Assembly (NCBI RefSeq): GCF_000512205.2
Contig: NZ_CP006644.1
Coordinates: 930,001 to 994,000, forward strand
DNA: 64,000 nucleotides
Direction: 5' to 3'
Source: Sphingomonas sanxanigenens DSM 19645 = NX02
GTDB lineage: Bacteria; Pseudomonadota; Alphaproteobacteria; Sphingomonadales; Sphingomonadaceae
The number at the start of each line of letters is the position of its first letter. Positions within the stretch are counted from its first letter, which is position 1. The notes under the pieces were generated by a model that worked only from the letters and a program-made list of their open reading frames with translations, did no database searches and was not told the origin of the DNA. Both the position numbers and the translations under genes were made by a program. Shown here piece after piece: positions 54,180-62,929 of this stretch.

Positions 54180-55115
54180 CTACGACGCGGGCAGAAGCCG
54201 GCGTTCGCCGGCGATGCGCATCATCGCCTTCTGAAGCTTGTCGAACGCGCGCACTTCGATCTGGCGGACCCGCTCGCGGCTGACGCCATAGACCTGGCTC
54301 AGTTCCTCGAGCGTCTTGGGCTCTTCGGCCAGCCGGCGCTCGGTGAGGATATGCTGCTCACGGTCGTTGAGCGCGTCCATCGCTTCCAGCAGCATGTTGT
54401 GGCGGACGTCCTTTTCCTCGGACTCGGCCAGCCGCTCATCCTGCAGCGGACCGGTGTCCGCCAGCGCATCCTGCCACTGGCCTTCGCCATCCTCCCGCAG
54501 CGAGACGTTGAGCGAGGTATCCCCGCCCATCGCCATGCGGCGGTTCATGCTGATCACATCCTCCTCGGTGACGCCGAGGTCGGTGGCGATCTTGAGGACG
54601 TCTTCGGGGCGCAGGTCGCCATCCTCGAACGCGTCGATCTGGTTCTTCATCCGGCGCAGGTTGAAGAAGAGCTTCTTCTGCGCGGCAGTAGTGCCGATCT
54701 TCACCAGGCTCCACGAACGCAGGATGAATTCCTGGATCGAGGCGCGGATCCACCACATCGCATAGGTCGCGAGGCGAAACCCGCGATCGGGCTCGAACTT
54801 CTTCACGCCCTGCATCAGGCCGATATTGCCTTCGGAGATCAGCTCGCTCACCGGCAGGCCATAGCCGCGGTATCCCATCGCGATCTTCGCGACGAGCCGC
54901 AGGTGGCTGGTGACGAGCCGCGCCGCCGCTTCAGGATCCTGATGTTCCTGAAAGCGCTTGGCGAGCATATATTCTTCCTCCGGCGTGAGGAGGGGAAACT
55001 TCCTGATTTCCGAAAGATACCGGTTCAGGCTGGCTTCCCCGCCGAGGGCGGGAATCGTGGCGGGCATGTTGCCGCCGCTGCCGCTGCCTGCGTCGAAGCT
55101 GCCATTGTTTGCCAT
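54180..55115 (-). CDS. rpoH: Heat-shock sigma factor sigma-32
   Basis: 311 residues. Sigma regions 2 and 4 are clear: GNIGLMQGVKKFEPDRGFRLATYAMWWIRASIQEFIL (in pieces: EGNIGLMQGVKKF, ATYAMWWIRASIQEF) and the helix-turn-helix LEELSQVYGVSRERVRQIE. The RpoH box QKKLFFNLRRMK between regions 2 and 3 is diagnostic. It directs heat-shock genes, probably including the hsp20 in this window. It lies downstream of rluD on the same strand. Confidence 0.96.
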   Translation of the reverse strand: MANNGSFDAGSGSGGNMPATIPALGGEASLNRYLSEIRKFPLLTPEEEYMLAKRFQEHQDPEAAARLVTSHLRLVAKIAMGYRGYGLPVSELISEGNIGLMQGVKKFEPDRGFRLATYAMWWIRASIQEFILRSWSLVKIGTTAAQKKLFFNLRRMKNQIDAFEDGDLRPEDVLKIATDLGVTEEDVISMNRRMAMGGDTSLNVSLREDGEGQWQDALADTGPLQDERLAESEEKDVRHNMLLEAMDALNDREQHILTERRLAEEPKTLEELSQVYGVSRERVRQIEVRAFDKLQKAMMRIAGERRLLPAS

Positions 55116-55169
55116 GATGCCTAACTCCCTGGTCGCACTGCGGCGACTCTTCGCGACGTGTATATCAGC

Positions 55170-56123
55170 TTATACCGAAAGCTTGTTGAACAGTTCCTGC
55201 ATGTCGGACGGAATTTCGCTTTCGAACGACAAAGCGTGACTATGGATGGGGTGGATGAAGCCCAGGCCGGCGGCGTGGAGCGCCTGCCGTTCGAACCCCA
55301 ACCGCTTGAGCAACTCGCGATGCGCCGGCTTGGCGCGGCCATAGACCGGGTCGCCGAGCAGCCCGTGGCCCAATGAACTCAGATGCACGCGCACCTGGTG
55401 GGTGCGCCCGGTTTCCAGCCGGCATTCGAGCAGCGCCGCATCCGCCAGCCGCTCCAGCAGCCGGTAATGCGTCACCGCGCGCTTGCCGCGGCCTTCGCCC
55501 ACGATCGCCATCTTCTTGCGATCATGGACCGAGCGGGCGAGCGATGCATCGACTGCGCCGGCGGGGGGATTGGGCCGGCCGCTGACGATCGCGAGATAGC
55601 GCCGGTCGATGCTGTGCTTCGCGAACTGCGCCGCAAGCCCCTCATGCGCCCGGTCGGTCTTGGCGACGACGAGCAGCCCGGACGTATCCTTGTCGATCCG
55701 GTGGACGATCCCCGGCCGCGCGACCCCGCCGATGCCCGAAAGCTGGCCGGCGCAATGGTGGAGCAGCGCGTTGACCAGGGTGCCGTCGAGATTGCCCGCC
55801 GCCGGGTGGACGACGAGACCGGCGGGCTTGTCGACCACCAGCAGATGCTCGTCCTCGAACGCGATCACCAGCGGAATGTCCTGCGCCTCGTTGTGCGCGG
55901 GGCGGGGAGCAGGAACATGGATTTCGAACTCGTCGCCGGCGCGCGCCTTGATCGCCGGATCGCGCACCGCGGTGTCGCCCTGCAGCACTTGTCCCGCCGA
56001 AATCAGTGATTTGAGCCGTTCGCGAGACAGGGCCGGCACCGCACCGGCGAGCGCGCGGTCGAGCCGCCAGCCATCCGACCCGGGCTCGATGCGTGCGGTG
56101 ACCGTGGAAACCCCCGAATTCAT
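55170..56123 (-). CDS. rluD: 23S rRNA pseudouridine synthase RluD
   Basis: 317 residues. An N-terminal S4 RNA-binding domain (about 18-65) and the RluA-family catalytic motif HRIDKDTSG with D144. It isomerises uridines in helix 69 of 23S rRNA (1911/1915/1917). Its start is only 11 bp from the divergent JAMM gene, so the two 5' ends share very little space. Confidence 0.94.
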   Translation of the reverse strand: MNSGVSTVTARIEPGSDGWRLDRALAGAVPALSRERLKSLISAGQVLQGDTAVRDPAIKARAGDEFEIHVPAPRPAHNEAQDIPLVIAFEDEHLLVVDKPAGLVVHPAAGNLDGTLVNALLHHCAGQLSGIGGVARPGIVHRIDKDTSGLLVVAKTDRAHEGLAAQFAKHSIDRRYLAIVSGRPNPPAGAVDASLARSVHDRKKMAIVGEGRGKRAVTHYRLLERLADAALLECRLETGRTHQVRVHLSSLGHGLLGDPVYGRAKPAHRELLKRLGFERQALHAAGLGFIHPIHSHALSFESEIPSDMQELFNKLSV

Positions 56124-56134
56124 CGCCTAGCTAG

Positions 56135-56539
56135 ATGGGCATGCGGGTCGAAATTTCAAGGTCGCTGGTCGATGAACTCCTGCGCGCGGCGGCGGCGTCG
56201 CCCGGGGCGGAGATCTGCGGGCTTCTGCTGGGCGGGGCGGGGCGGATCGAGGCGATCCTGCCCGCCGCCAACGTCGCGGCGGACCCGGCGCACCGCTTCG
56301 AGATCGATCCCGCCACGCTGTTCGCCGCGCACCGCGCCGCGCGCGCCGGCGGGCCCCGGATAATCGGCCATTATCATTCGCACCCCACCGGGTCGGCGGA
56401 GCCCAGCCCGCGCGATGCGGAGCAGGCGATCGGCGGCGAATATTGGCTGTTGCTGGGCGGCGGCGCTGCGCGCCTGTTCGTCGCGACTCGGGTCGGCGCG
56501 ATTGCCGGGCGGTTCGAAGCCGTGGCGATGGCGCATTAG
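56135..56539 (+). CDS. JAMM/MPN-domain metallopeptidase (M67)
   Basis: 134 residues. A zinc JAMM motif HYHSHPTGSAEPSPRD (H-x-H...S-x-x-D) with an upstream Glu in AEICGLLLGG. Bacterial relatives remove C-terminal tags or act in sulfur-carrier processing (Mec+-like). Its start is 11 bp from the divergent rluD start and no clear ribosome site is seen. Substrate unknown. Confidence 0.88.
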   Translation: MGMRVEISRSLVDELLRAAAASPGAEICGLLLGGAGRIEAILPAANVAADPAHRFEIDPATLFAAHRAARAGGPRIIGHYHSHPTGSAEPSPRDAEQAIGGEYWLLLGGGAARLFVATRVGAIAGRFEAVAMAH

Positions 56540-56626
56540 CGTGCATCGCTTGCATCCGCCGCAGGCTGCGCCCAGAAAGACGCCCCCGCCGCCCATTTCC
56601 CCCAATCAGCCGGACGTTCCCTGTTC

Positions 56627-57274
56627 ATGATCACTGCCGTCGAACTCGCCAGCCTGCTTTGCTCCCGGCTCTGCCACGATCTGCTGAGCCCCGTCGGTGC
56701 ACTCACCAACGGCATCGAATTGCTGGCCGACGAGCGCGATCCCGAGATGCGCGCACGCTGCATGGACCTGCTGGCGGACAGTGCGCGGGCGTCGGCCGCC
56801 CGCCTCAAATATTTCCGCCTCGCCTTCGGGGCGGCCGGCGGGTTCGGCGAGACCATCGACGCGCGCGAGGCCAAGGCGGCGATCGAAGACCTGTTCTGCC
56901 GGGACGGCCGCATCGCGCTCGACTGGATGCTCGAGCAGGATATCGGCCGCACGCCGCTGAAAGTGCTGATGAACCTCGCGCTGATCGCCGGCGAGGCGCT
57001 GGTGCGCGGCGGGCGGATGAGCATCGCCGCCGAGCGGGCGGGGCTGCAGACCGAGATCGTCGTGCGCGCCGAAGGCCCGCGCTTCGCGCTCGATCCGGCG
57101 CTGCGCCATGCGCTGGAGAATGATCTGACCGACGTCGCGGTGATCGCGCCGCGCGCTGCGCCGGCGGTGCTGGTGCGCACGCTCGCGCGCGAGAATGGCG
57201 GCGCGGTGCTGGTTTCGCACCCGCAGGAACCGGCGCTGCTGTTCGGCGCGATGATCGGGCCGCCGGTGGGCTGA
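56627..57274 (+). CDS. chpT: Histidine phosphotransferase ChpT-like protein
   Basis: 215 residues. The phosphorylated-His helix SRLCHDLLSPVGALTNGIELLAD (residue 17 His region) and a degenerate GHKL-like C-terminus match ChpT, which relays phosphate from CckA to CtrA and CpdR in the alphaproteobacterial cell cycle. It lacks the ATP-binding motifs of a kinase, as expected. It lies between a JAMM protease and an AmpD-like amidase gene. Confidence 0.9.
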   Translation: MITAVELASLLCSRLCHDLLSPVGALTNGIELLADERDPEMRARCMDLLADSARASAARLKYFRLAFGAAGGFGETIDAREAKAAIEDLFCRDGRIALDWMLEQDIGRTPLKVLMNLALIAGEALVRGGRMSIAAERAGLQTEIVVRAEGPRFALDPALRHALENDLTDVAVIAPRAAPAVLVRTLARENGGAVLVSHPQEPALLFGAMIGPPVG

Positions 57275-57377
57275 GCGGGCTCCAGAATCGGGATTCCTTG
57301 GGGCCCGGCTTTGGGTTAGTGCGGATGGGCGCGGCGCTGCCGCGTGGCCAGGGGGCTATGGGGAAGAAAGCGCGCAC

Positions 57378-58073
57378 ATGGTATCGCCAATGATCGAGAC
57401 GCCTTCCCCCAATTGGGATGAGCGCTCGCTGCCGATTTCGATGCTGGTGCTGCACTATACCGGCATGCAGAGCGGGGCGGAGGCGATCGCGCGGCTCGCC
57501 GATCCCGAGGCCAAGGTCTCGGCGCATTATGTGATCGCCGAGGACGGCCAGATCGTCCGCATGGTGGCGGAAGACAAGCGTGCCTGGCACGCCGGCCGTT
57601 CGTGGTGGCGCGGCGTGACCGACATCAACAGCGCCTCGATCGGCATCGAGATTGTCAATCCGGGGCATGAGTTCGGCTATCGGCCCTTCCCCGAGGAGCA
57701 GATCGACGCGCTGGTGCCGCTGGTCGGCGCGATCGTCGGCCGCCACGGCATCACCCGCGGCAACATCGTCGGCCATTCGGACATCGCGCCGGCACGCAAG
57801 CGCGATCCGGGCGAACTCTTCCCGTGGCACCGGCTGGCGCGCCTGCGGCTGGCGCTGCCGCGGCCGACGAAGAATCTGATGGACCCCAATTGGACCGACG
57901 GCGGCTTCCTGCTGGCGCTGGAACGGTTCGGCTATGACGTTGCCGACAAGATGGCCGCGGTCGTCGCCTTCCAGCGCCGCTTCCGTCCGGAACTGATCGA
58001 CGGCGAGATCGACGGCGAATGCCGCGCCATCCTGCTCGCGCTGCTGCTGCCCAAGCCGCAGGGGGATGATTGA
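57378..58073 (+). CDS. N-acetylmuramoyl-L-alanine amidase, AmpD-like
   Basis: 231 residues. The amidase_2 fold has zinc ligands in MLVLHYTGM and AWHAGRSWW and a late acidic residue in ARKRDPGELFPW. The C-terminus (about 170-225) resembles a peptidoglycan-binding domain. It cleaves the muramic acid-peptide bond and lacks a signal peptide, which is consistent with cytoplasmic muropeptide recycling. GGGGAAG precedes the ATG. Confidence 0.92.
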   Translation: MVSPMIETPSPNWDERSLPISMLVLHYTGMQSGAEAIARLADPEAKVSAHYVIAEDGQIVRMVAEDKRAWHAGRSWWRGVTDINSASIGIEIVNPGHEFGYRPFPEEQIDALVPLVGAIVGRHGITRGNIVGHSDIAPARKRDPGELFPWHRLARLRLALPRPTKNLMDPNWTDGGFLLALERFGYDVADKMAAVVAFQRRFRPELIDGEIDGECRAILLALLLPKPQGDD

Positions 58074-58124
58074 CGCCGATTTTTTCCTCGCCGCGCGGAG
58101 CGTCGGCAAGGAAAAGAGCAGGCC

Positions 58125-59357
58125 TCAATCGAACAGCTGCCCGCCCTTGATCATCCGCAGCACCTTGCCCTGCACGGGCAAGCCATCGAACGGCGTGTTG
58201 CCGGCGGTTGCGGCGAGGCGGTTGGTGTCGACCAGCCACGGCGTTTCCGGATCGAACAGGATCAGGTCCGCGGCGGCGCCTTCGCGCAGCACGCCGCCCT
58301 CCACGCCCAGCAGCTGGGCCGGGTTGGTCGAGAGCAGGCGGAACAGGCGTTCGATCGCGATCAGCCCGTCGCGCACCAGCGCGAGGCCCATCGGCAGCAA
58401 GGTTTCCGCGCCCGCCATGCCGGGGGCGGAATCGGCGAAGGGCAGGCGCTTGTCCTCGGGGCCGCGCGGGTCGTGCGCGGAGCACAGCACGTCGATCGTC
58501 CCGTCCGCCACCGCGGCGAGCGCGGCCTGACGATCCGCCTCGTCGCGCAGCGGCGGGGAGAGGTGGGCGAAGGTCCGGAAGTCGCTGACCGCAATGTCGG
58601 ACAGATGGAGGTGCGCCGGGCCGATGCCGCAGCTGACCTTCTGCCCCGCCGCCTTGGCGGCGCGGATCAGGTCGAAGCCGGCGGCGGTGGTCACCTGGCG
58701 GAAGTGGATCGGGCACTCGGCCTCGCGCGCCAGCCACAGGTCGCGCGCGATCGCGATCGCCTCGGCGATGGCGGGGGCGGAGGGCAGGCCCAGCCGCGTC
58801 GCGGTTTCGCCCGCGGTCGCCACCGCGCCGCCGGTGAGGCCGCCATCCTCGGCATGGGCGATGAACACCAGATCGTGCGCGGCGGCATAGCGCAGCGCGC
58901 GCAGCATGATCGCGGAATCGGCGATCCATGTGCGGCCGCTGGAAACCGCGCGGGCGCCGGCGGTCTTCATCAGGCCATATTCGGCGAGTTCGCGGCCCTC
59001 CAGCGCGCGCGTCGCCGCGGCGATCGGGTGGATCCACAGGTCGGGCTTGCCGGCTGCGGCGGCGCGCTGGACGAGGCCGGGGCCGTCGAGCGGCGGTGCC
59101 TGGTCGGGCATCAGCCCGGCACGGGTGATGCCGCCGGCGCGCATCGCCGGCAGGTCGATCGCGAAGATGCCGAGGTCGACGATGCCCGGCGCCACCATCG
59201 CGCCGCGGGCATCGAGCACCTCCAGGCCGGCGGGCACGTCGATCGCGCCGACCGCGGCGATGCTGCCGTCGCGGATCAGCACGCCGCCCTGCGAGACGCC
59301 GCCTTCCGGATCGACGATGCGCGCGTTGAGGATCGCGCGGCTCGTGGTCAGGCCCAT
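58125..59357 (-). CDS. pyrC: Dihydroorotase-like PyrC', probably inactive
   Basis: 410 residues. Amidohydrolase fold of the dihydroorotase class, but the usual metal-binding DxHxHxR motif is replaced by VDLGIFAID (60-68), with no HxH. Some later sites remain, e.g. FIAHAEDGG and LCSAHDPRG. Its start overlaps pyrB by 10 bp. This matches the pyrBC' arrangement of pseudomonads, where an inactive PyrC' holds the aspartate carbamoyltransferase together. A separate active dihydroorotase would be expected elsewhere. Confidence 0.88.
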   Translation of the reverse strand: MGLTTSRAILNARIVDPEGGVSQGGVLIRDGSIAAVGAIDVPAGLEVLDARGAMVAPGIVDLGIFAIDLPAMRAGGITRAGLMPDQAPPLDGPGLVQRAAAAGKPDLWIHPIAAATRALEGRELAEYGLMKTAGARAVSSGRTWIADSAIMLRALRYAAAHDLVFIAHAEDGGLTGGAVATAGETATRLGLPSAPAIAEAIAIARDLWLAREAECPIHFRQVTTAAGFDLIRAAKAAGQKVSCGIGPAHLHLSDIAVSDFRTFAHLSPPLRDEADRQAALAAVADGTIDVLCSAHDPRGPEDKRLPFADSAPGMAGAETLLPMGLALVRDGLIAIERLFRLLSTNPAQLLGVEGGVLREGAAADLILFDPETPWLVDTNRLAATAGNTPFDGLPVQGKVLRMIKGGQLFD

Positions 59358-60337
59358 CCTTCGACCCCCCGGCGCTTGCGCGTCAGCACGTCGAGGCAGG
59401 CCATGCGCACCGCCACGCCCATCTCCACCTGCTCGGTGATCGCCGAACGCGCCTTGTCGTCCGCCACGCTGCTGCTGATCTCGACGCCGCGGTTCATCGG
59501 CCCCGGATGCATCACCAGCGCATCGGGCCTGGCATTCTTCAGTCGCTCCGGCGTCAGGCCCCAGAAGGCGTGGAATTCGCGGGGGGAGGGGATGAAGCCG
59601 CCGGCCATTCGTTCGTTCTGCAGTCTCAGCATCATCACCACATCGGCATCGGCGATGCCGCGATCGAAATCGGTAAAGGGCGTCACCCCGAGTCGCTCGA
59701 CCGCAGGCGGCAGCAATGTGGGCGGGCCGACGACGCGCACCTGCGCGGCGAGCGCGGTCAGCGCGAGGATGTTGGAGCGCGCGACGCGGCTGTGCATGAT
59801 GTCACCGCAGATCGCCACGGTCAGCCCGGCGATACTGCCCTTGCGGCGGCGGATGGTCAGCGCGTCGAGCAGCGCCTGGGTAGGGTGTTCGTGCCAGCCG
59901 TCGCCGGCGTTGAGCACCGGGCAATCGACCTTGTCGGCGATCAGCCGCACCGCCCCCGAGCTCTGGTGGCGGATGACGATGCAGTCGGCGCGCATCGCGT
60001 TCAGCGTCACCGCCGTGTCGATCAGCGTCTCGCCCTTCTTCACGCTGGACTGGGCGGCGTGCATGTTGACCACGTCGGCGCCCAGCCGCTTCCCCGCGAT
60101 CTCGAACGACAGCAAGGTGCGCGTGCTGTTTTCGAAGAAGGCGTTGATCAGCGTCAGGCCGGCCAGCCGGTTGTCATGCTTGGTCTTGCCGCGGTTCATC
60201 TCCACCCACTGCTCGGCCTCGTCGAGCAGGAAATGGATCTCGTGCGGCTGCAACCCGGCGATGCCGGTGAGGTGGCGATGGGGGAAGGCCTGGCTGCCCA
60301 CCAGGCCATGATAATCGCGGGGGACGGGGGTCGTCAT
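59348..60337 (-). CDS. pyrB: Aspartate carbamoyltransferase catalytic subunit
   Basis: 329 residues. The carbamoyl-phosphate motif [24 protein letters not shown], and [10 protein letters not shown] with the late [11 protein letters not shown] are characteristic. It makes carbamoyl aspartate in pyrimidine synthesis. It overlaps the pyrC'-like gene by 10 bp and is divergent from gatC. Confidence 0.96.
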   Translation of the reverse strand: MTTPVPRDYHGLVGSQAFPHRHLTGIAGLQPHEIHFLLDEAEQWVEMNRGKTKHDNRLAGLTLINAFFENSTRTLLSFEIAGKRLGADVVNMHAAQSSVKKGETLIDTAVTLNAMRADCIVIRHQSSGAVRLIADKVDCPVLNAGDGWHEHPTQALLDALTIRRRKGSIAGLTVAICGDIMHSRVARSNILALTALAAQVRVVGPPTLLPPAVERLGVTPFTDFDRGIADADVVMMLRLQNERMAGGFIPSPREFHAFWGLTPERLKNARPDALVMHPGPMNRGVEISSSVADDKARSAITEQVEMGVAVRMACLDVLTRKRRGVEGWA

Positions 60338-60417
60338 CGGCTGTGGGCGTTAGCGCCACCGGCCCCCAAGCTCAAGCCGCGCTTGAAGCCGATCGGGCGG
60401 GGTGCTAGCCGCCCGCC

Positions 60418-60705
60418 ATGTCCGTAGACACAGCAACCGTCCGCAAGATCGCGAGCCTCGCGCGCATCGCCGCCACCGATGCCGAGGTGGAGGCGATGGT
60501 CCCCGAACTCAACAACATCCTCGGCTGGATCGAGCAACTGGGCGAGGTCGACACGACCGACGTCGAGCCGATGACCGCGGTGATCGCCAATCAACTGCGG
60601 CTGCGCGACGATGTCGTCACCGATGGCGGCATCCGCGATCGCGTGCTCGCCAACGCCCCGCAAGCCGAACATGGCTTCTTCGCCGTGCCGAAGGTGATCG
60701 AATGA
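60418..60705 (+). CDS. gatC: Asp-tRNA(Asn)/Glu-tRNA(Gln) amidotransferase subunit C
   Basis: 95 residues. [40 protein letters not shown] (split: [25 protein letters not shown]) and the [13 protein letters not shown] region are diagnostic. It stabilises the GatAB complex that amidates misacylated tRNA. Its stop overlaps the gatA start by 4 bp. Confidence 0.95.
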   Translation: MSVDTATVRKIASLARIAATDAEVEAMVPELNNILGWIEQLGEVDTTDVEPMTAVIANQLRLRDDVVTDGGIRDRVLANAPQAEHGFFAVPKVIE

Positions 60706-62186
60706 TGACTGATTTGACGGATCTTGGCGTCGCGGCGATCCGCGACGGCGTGCGCGACGGCAGCTTTTCCGCGCGCGAAGTGGCGACCGCCTTCGTCGAC
60801 GCGGTGGCGGCGGCGAAGCCGCTCAACGCCTTCATCGTCGAGACCCCCGAGCATGCGCTGGCCGCCGCCGACGCCGCCGACCAGGCGCGTGCGACGGGTG
60901 AGCTCAAGCCGCTGTCGGGCGTGCCGATCGGCATGAAGGACCTGTTTTGCACAGAAGGCGTGCAGACCACCGCCGCCAGCAACATGCTGGGCGGGTTCAA
61001 GCCGACCTACGAATCGACCGTTTCCGCCAATCTGTGGACGGCGGGCGCGGGCATGCTCGGCAAGCTCAACCTCGACCAGTTCGCGATGGGCTCCTCCAAC
61101 GAGACGAGCGCGTTCGGCAACGTCATCTCGCCGTGGCGGCGCAACGATGGCGGCAACGCCGCGCTCGCGCCCGGGGGGTCTTCGGGCGGCAGCTCGGCGG
61201 CGATTTCCGCGCGGCTGTGCCCGGCGGCGACCGGCACCGACACCGGCGGCTCGATCCGCCAGCCCGCGGCGTTCACCGGCATCTCCGGCATCAAGCCCAC
61301 CTATGGCCGCTGCTCGCGCTGGGGCGTCGTCGCCTTCGCGAGCTCGCTCGACCAGCCCGGGCCGATGGCGCGCGACGTGCGCGATTGCGCGATCATGCTG
61401 GAGGCGATGGCGGGGTTCGACGCGAAGGATTCGACCTCGCTGCAGCTCAACGTGCCAGCGTGGGAAGCTGGGCTTTCCGCCGACCTGCGCGGCAAGACCG
61501 TGGGTATCCCGAAGGAATATCGCGTCGACGGCATGCCCGCCGAGATCGAGGCGCTGTGGGATCAGGGCATCGCCTGGCTGAAGGATGCCGGCGCAAATGT
61601 CGTCGAGGTGTCGCTGCCGCACACCCGCTACGCGCTGCCGACCTATTACATCATCGCGCCGGCGGAGGCCTCCTCCAACCTCGCGCGCTATGATGGCGTG
61701 CGCTACGGCCTGCGCGACCTGCCCGACGGCGCGAACCTGCAGGACATGTACGCCGCGACCCGCGCCGCCGGCTTCGGCGCCGAGGTGAAGCGCCGCATCA
61801 TGATCGGCACCTACGTGCTCTCGGCCGGCTTCTACGACGCCTATTACAACCAGGCGCAGAAGGTCCGCGCGCTGATCGCCCGCGACTTCGACGAGGCCTG
61901 GGCGAAGTGCGACCTGCTGCTGACCCCGACCGCGCCCTCGGCCGCGTTCGCGCTCGGCGAGAAGGCGGACGATCCGCTGGCAATGTATCTCAACGATGTC
62001 TTCACCGTGCCCTCGTCGCTCGCCGGCCTGCCGGCGATGTCGGTGCCGGGCGGTCTCGACGCGCAAGGCCTGCCGCTGGGGCTGCAGATCATCGGCAAGG
62101 CGCTGGACGAACAGGGCGTGCTCAACGCAGGCCTCGCGATCGAACAGCGCGCGGGGTTCACGGCGCGGCCGGGGAAGTGGTGGTAA
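60702..62186 (+). CDS. gatA: Asp-tRNA(Asn)/Glu-tRNA(Gln) amidotransferase subunit A
   Basis: 494 residues from the ATG overlapping the gatC stop (a second ATG follows at 60705). The amidase signature with Lys in IGMKDLF and the Gly/Ser-rich [16 protein letters not shown] (catalytic cis-Ser/Ser) is intact. It releases ammonia from glutamine for GatB. A vapBC module is inserted after it, before gatB. Confidence 0.96.
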   Translation: MMTDLTDLGVAAIRDGVRDGSFSAREVATAFVDAVAAAKPLNAFIVETPEHALAAADAADQARATGELKPLSGVPIGMKDLFCTEGVQTTAASNMLGGFKPTYESTVSANLWTAGAGMLGKLNLDQFAMGSSNETSAFGNVISPWRRNDGGNAALAPGGSSGGSSAAISARLCPAATGTDTGGSIRQPAAFTGISGIKPTYGRCSRWGVVAFASSLDQPGPMARDVRDCAIMLEAMAGFDAKDSTSLQLNVPAWEAGLSADLRGKTVGIPKEYRVDGMPAEIEALWDQGIAWLKDAGANVVEVSLPHTRYALPTYYIIAPAEASSNLARYDGVRYGLRDLPDGANLQDMYAATRAAGFGAEVKRRIMIGTYVLSAGFYDAYYNQAQKVRALIARDFDEAWAKCDLLLTPTAPSAAFALGEKADDPLAMYLNDVFTVPSSLAGLPAMSVPGGLDAQGLPLGLQIIGKALDEQGVLNAGLAIEQRAGFTARPGKWW

Positions 62187-62207
62187 GCGACGGGCGTTTG
62201 CTCGACA

Positions 62208-62230
62208 GGTAATACCAAGGATGGTAATAC
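62208..62230 (+). promoter_or_regulatory. GGTAATAC direct repeats before vapB
   Basis: GGTAATACC (62208-62216) and GGTAATAC (62223-62230) recur with 15-bp spacing, the second ending 7 bp before the vapB ATG, just downstream of the gatA stop. They probably form the antitoxin operator and promoter. Confidence 0.6.
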
Positions 62231-62237
62231 TTCAGCC

Positions 62238-62516
62238 ATGGGTAAGCTCAGCAATCTCACGGTGAAGGGGCAGGTCACGATCCCCAAGGACGTGCGCGAC
62301 GCGCTTGGTCTCAAGCCCGGCGAGCCGGTTGAGATCGAGTGGCGTGGCGGCGACGAGGCGGTGATCCGCAAGCCGCGCATCGATCGCGACGTGGAACTCG
62401 CGCGGATTCGCGCGAGGATGGAGGCCGCGCTGGCCGATTTCGTCAGCCTTCAACCGGGGCGGCCCACCGATGAGATCATGCGGGACATTCGCGGCGACGA
62501 ATACGATCCTGCATGA
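62238..62516 (+). CDS. vapB: VapB antitoxin, SpoVT/AbrB-type
   Basis: 92 residues. An N-terminal AbrB-fold with TVKGQVTIPKDVRDALGLKPGE (split: TVKGQVTIPKDVR, ALGLKPGE), then a tail that would wrap the toxin (RPTDEIMRDIRGDEYDP). It overlaps vapC by 4 bp, the standard toxin-antitoxin layout, and sits between gatA and gatB. Confidence 0.9.
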   Translation: MGKLSNLTVKGQVTIPKDVRDALGLKPGEPVEIEWRGGDEAVIRKPRIDRDVELARIRARMEAALADFVSLQPGRPTDEIMRDIRGDEYDPA

Positions 62517-62929
62517 TCATGGTGGACACGAATGTCGTGATTGATCTGCTCCAGCATGATCCACGCTGGCATCGGTGGTCGTTCGAAGCGGTGGCGGCAG
62601 CGCAACTCGAAGGAGAGGTTGCCGTGAGTGCCATCGTGATGGGCGAGCTTGCCCCCGTGGCGAATGATGTTGCCGGCCTCACGGCAATGCTCGATCGGCT
62701 GGGTCTTTCGGTTCACGACCTTGCTGCTCCGGCTGCGCATCGCGCGGGTCAGGCCCACCACGCCTACCGCAAGGCAGGCGGCAAGCGGGACAAGATCCTC
62801 GCGGACTTTCTGATCGGCGCGCATGCGGTGGATCAGGCAGACGCCTTGATCACTCGTGACCCGCGCCATTATCGCAGTTATTTTCCAGCGCTTGCGCTGA
62901 TCAGCCCATCGAAAGACGATCATGACTGA
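62513..62929 (+). CDS. vapC: VapC toxin, PIN-domain ribonuclease
   Basis: 138 residues. The PIN acidic site is visible: D5 in [10 protein letters not shown], a Glu in VMGELAP, then DFLIGAHA and [12 protein letters not shown]. VapC toxins cleave tRNA or rRNA. Its stop lies 7 bp inside gatB (8-bp overlap), so gatB translation may depend on this module. Confidence 0.91.
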   Translation: MIMVDTNVVIDLLQHDPRWHRWSFEAVAAAQLEGEVAVSAIVMGELAPVANDVAGLTAMLDRLGLSVHDLAAPAAHRAGQAHHAYRKAGGKRDKILADFLIGAHAVDQADALITRDPRHYRSYFPALALISPSKDDHD

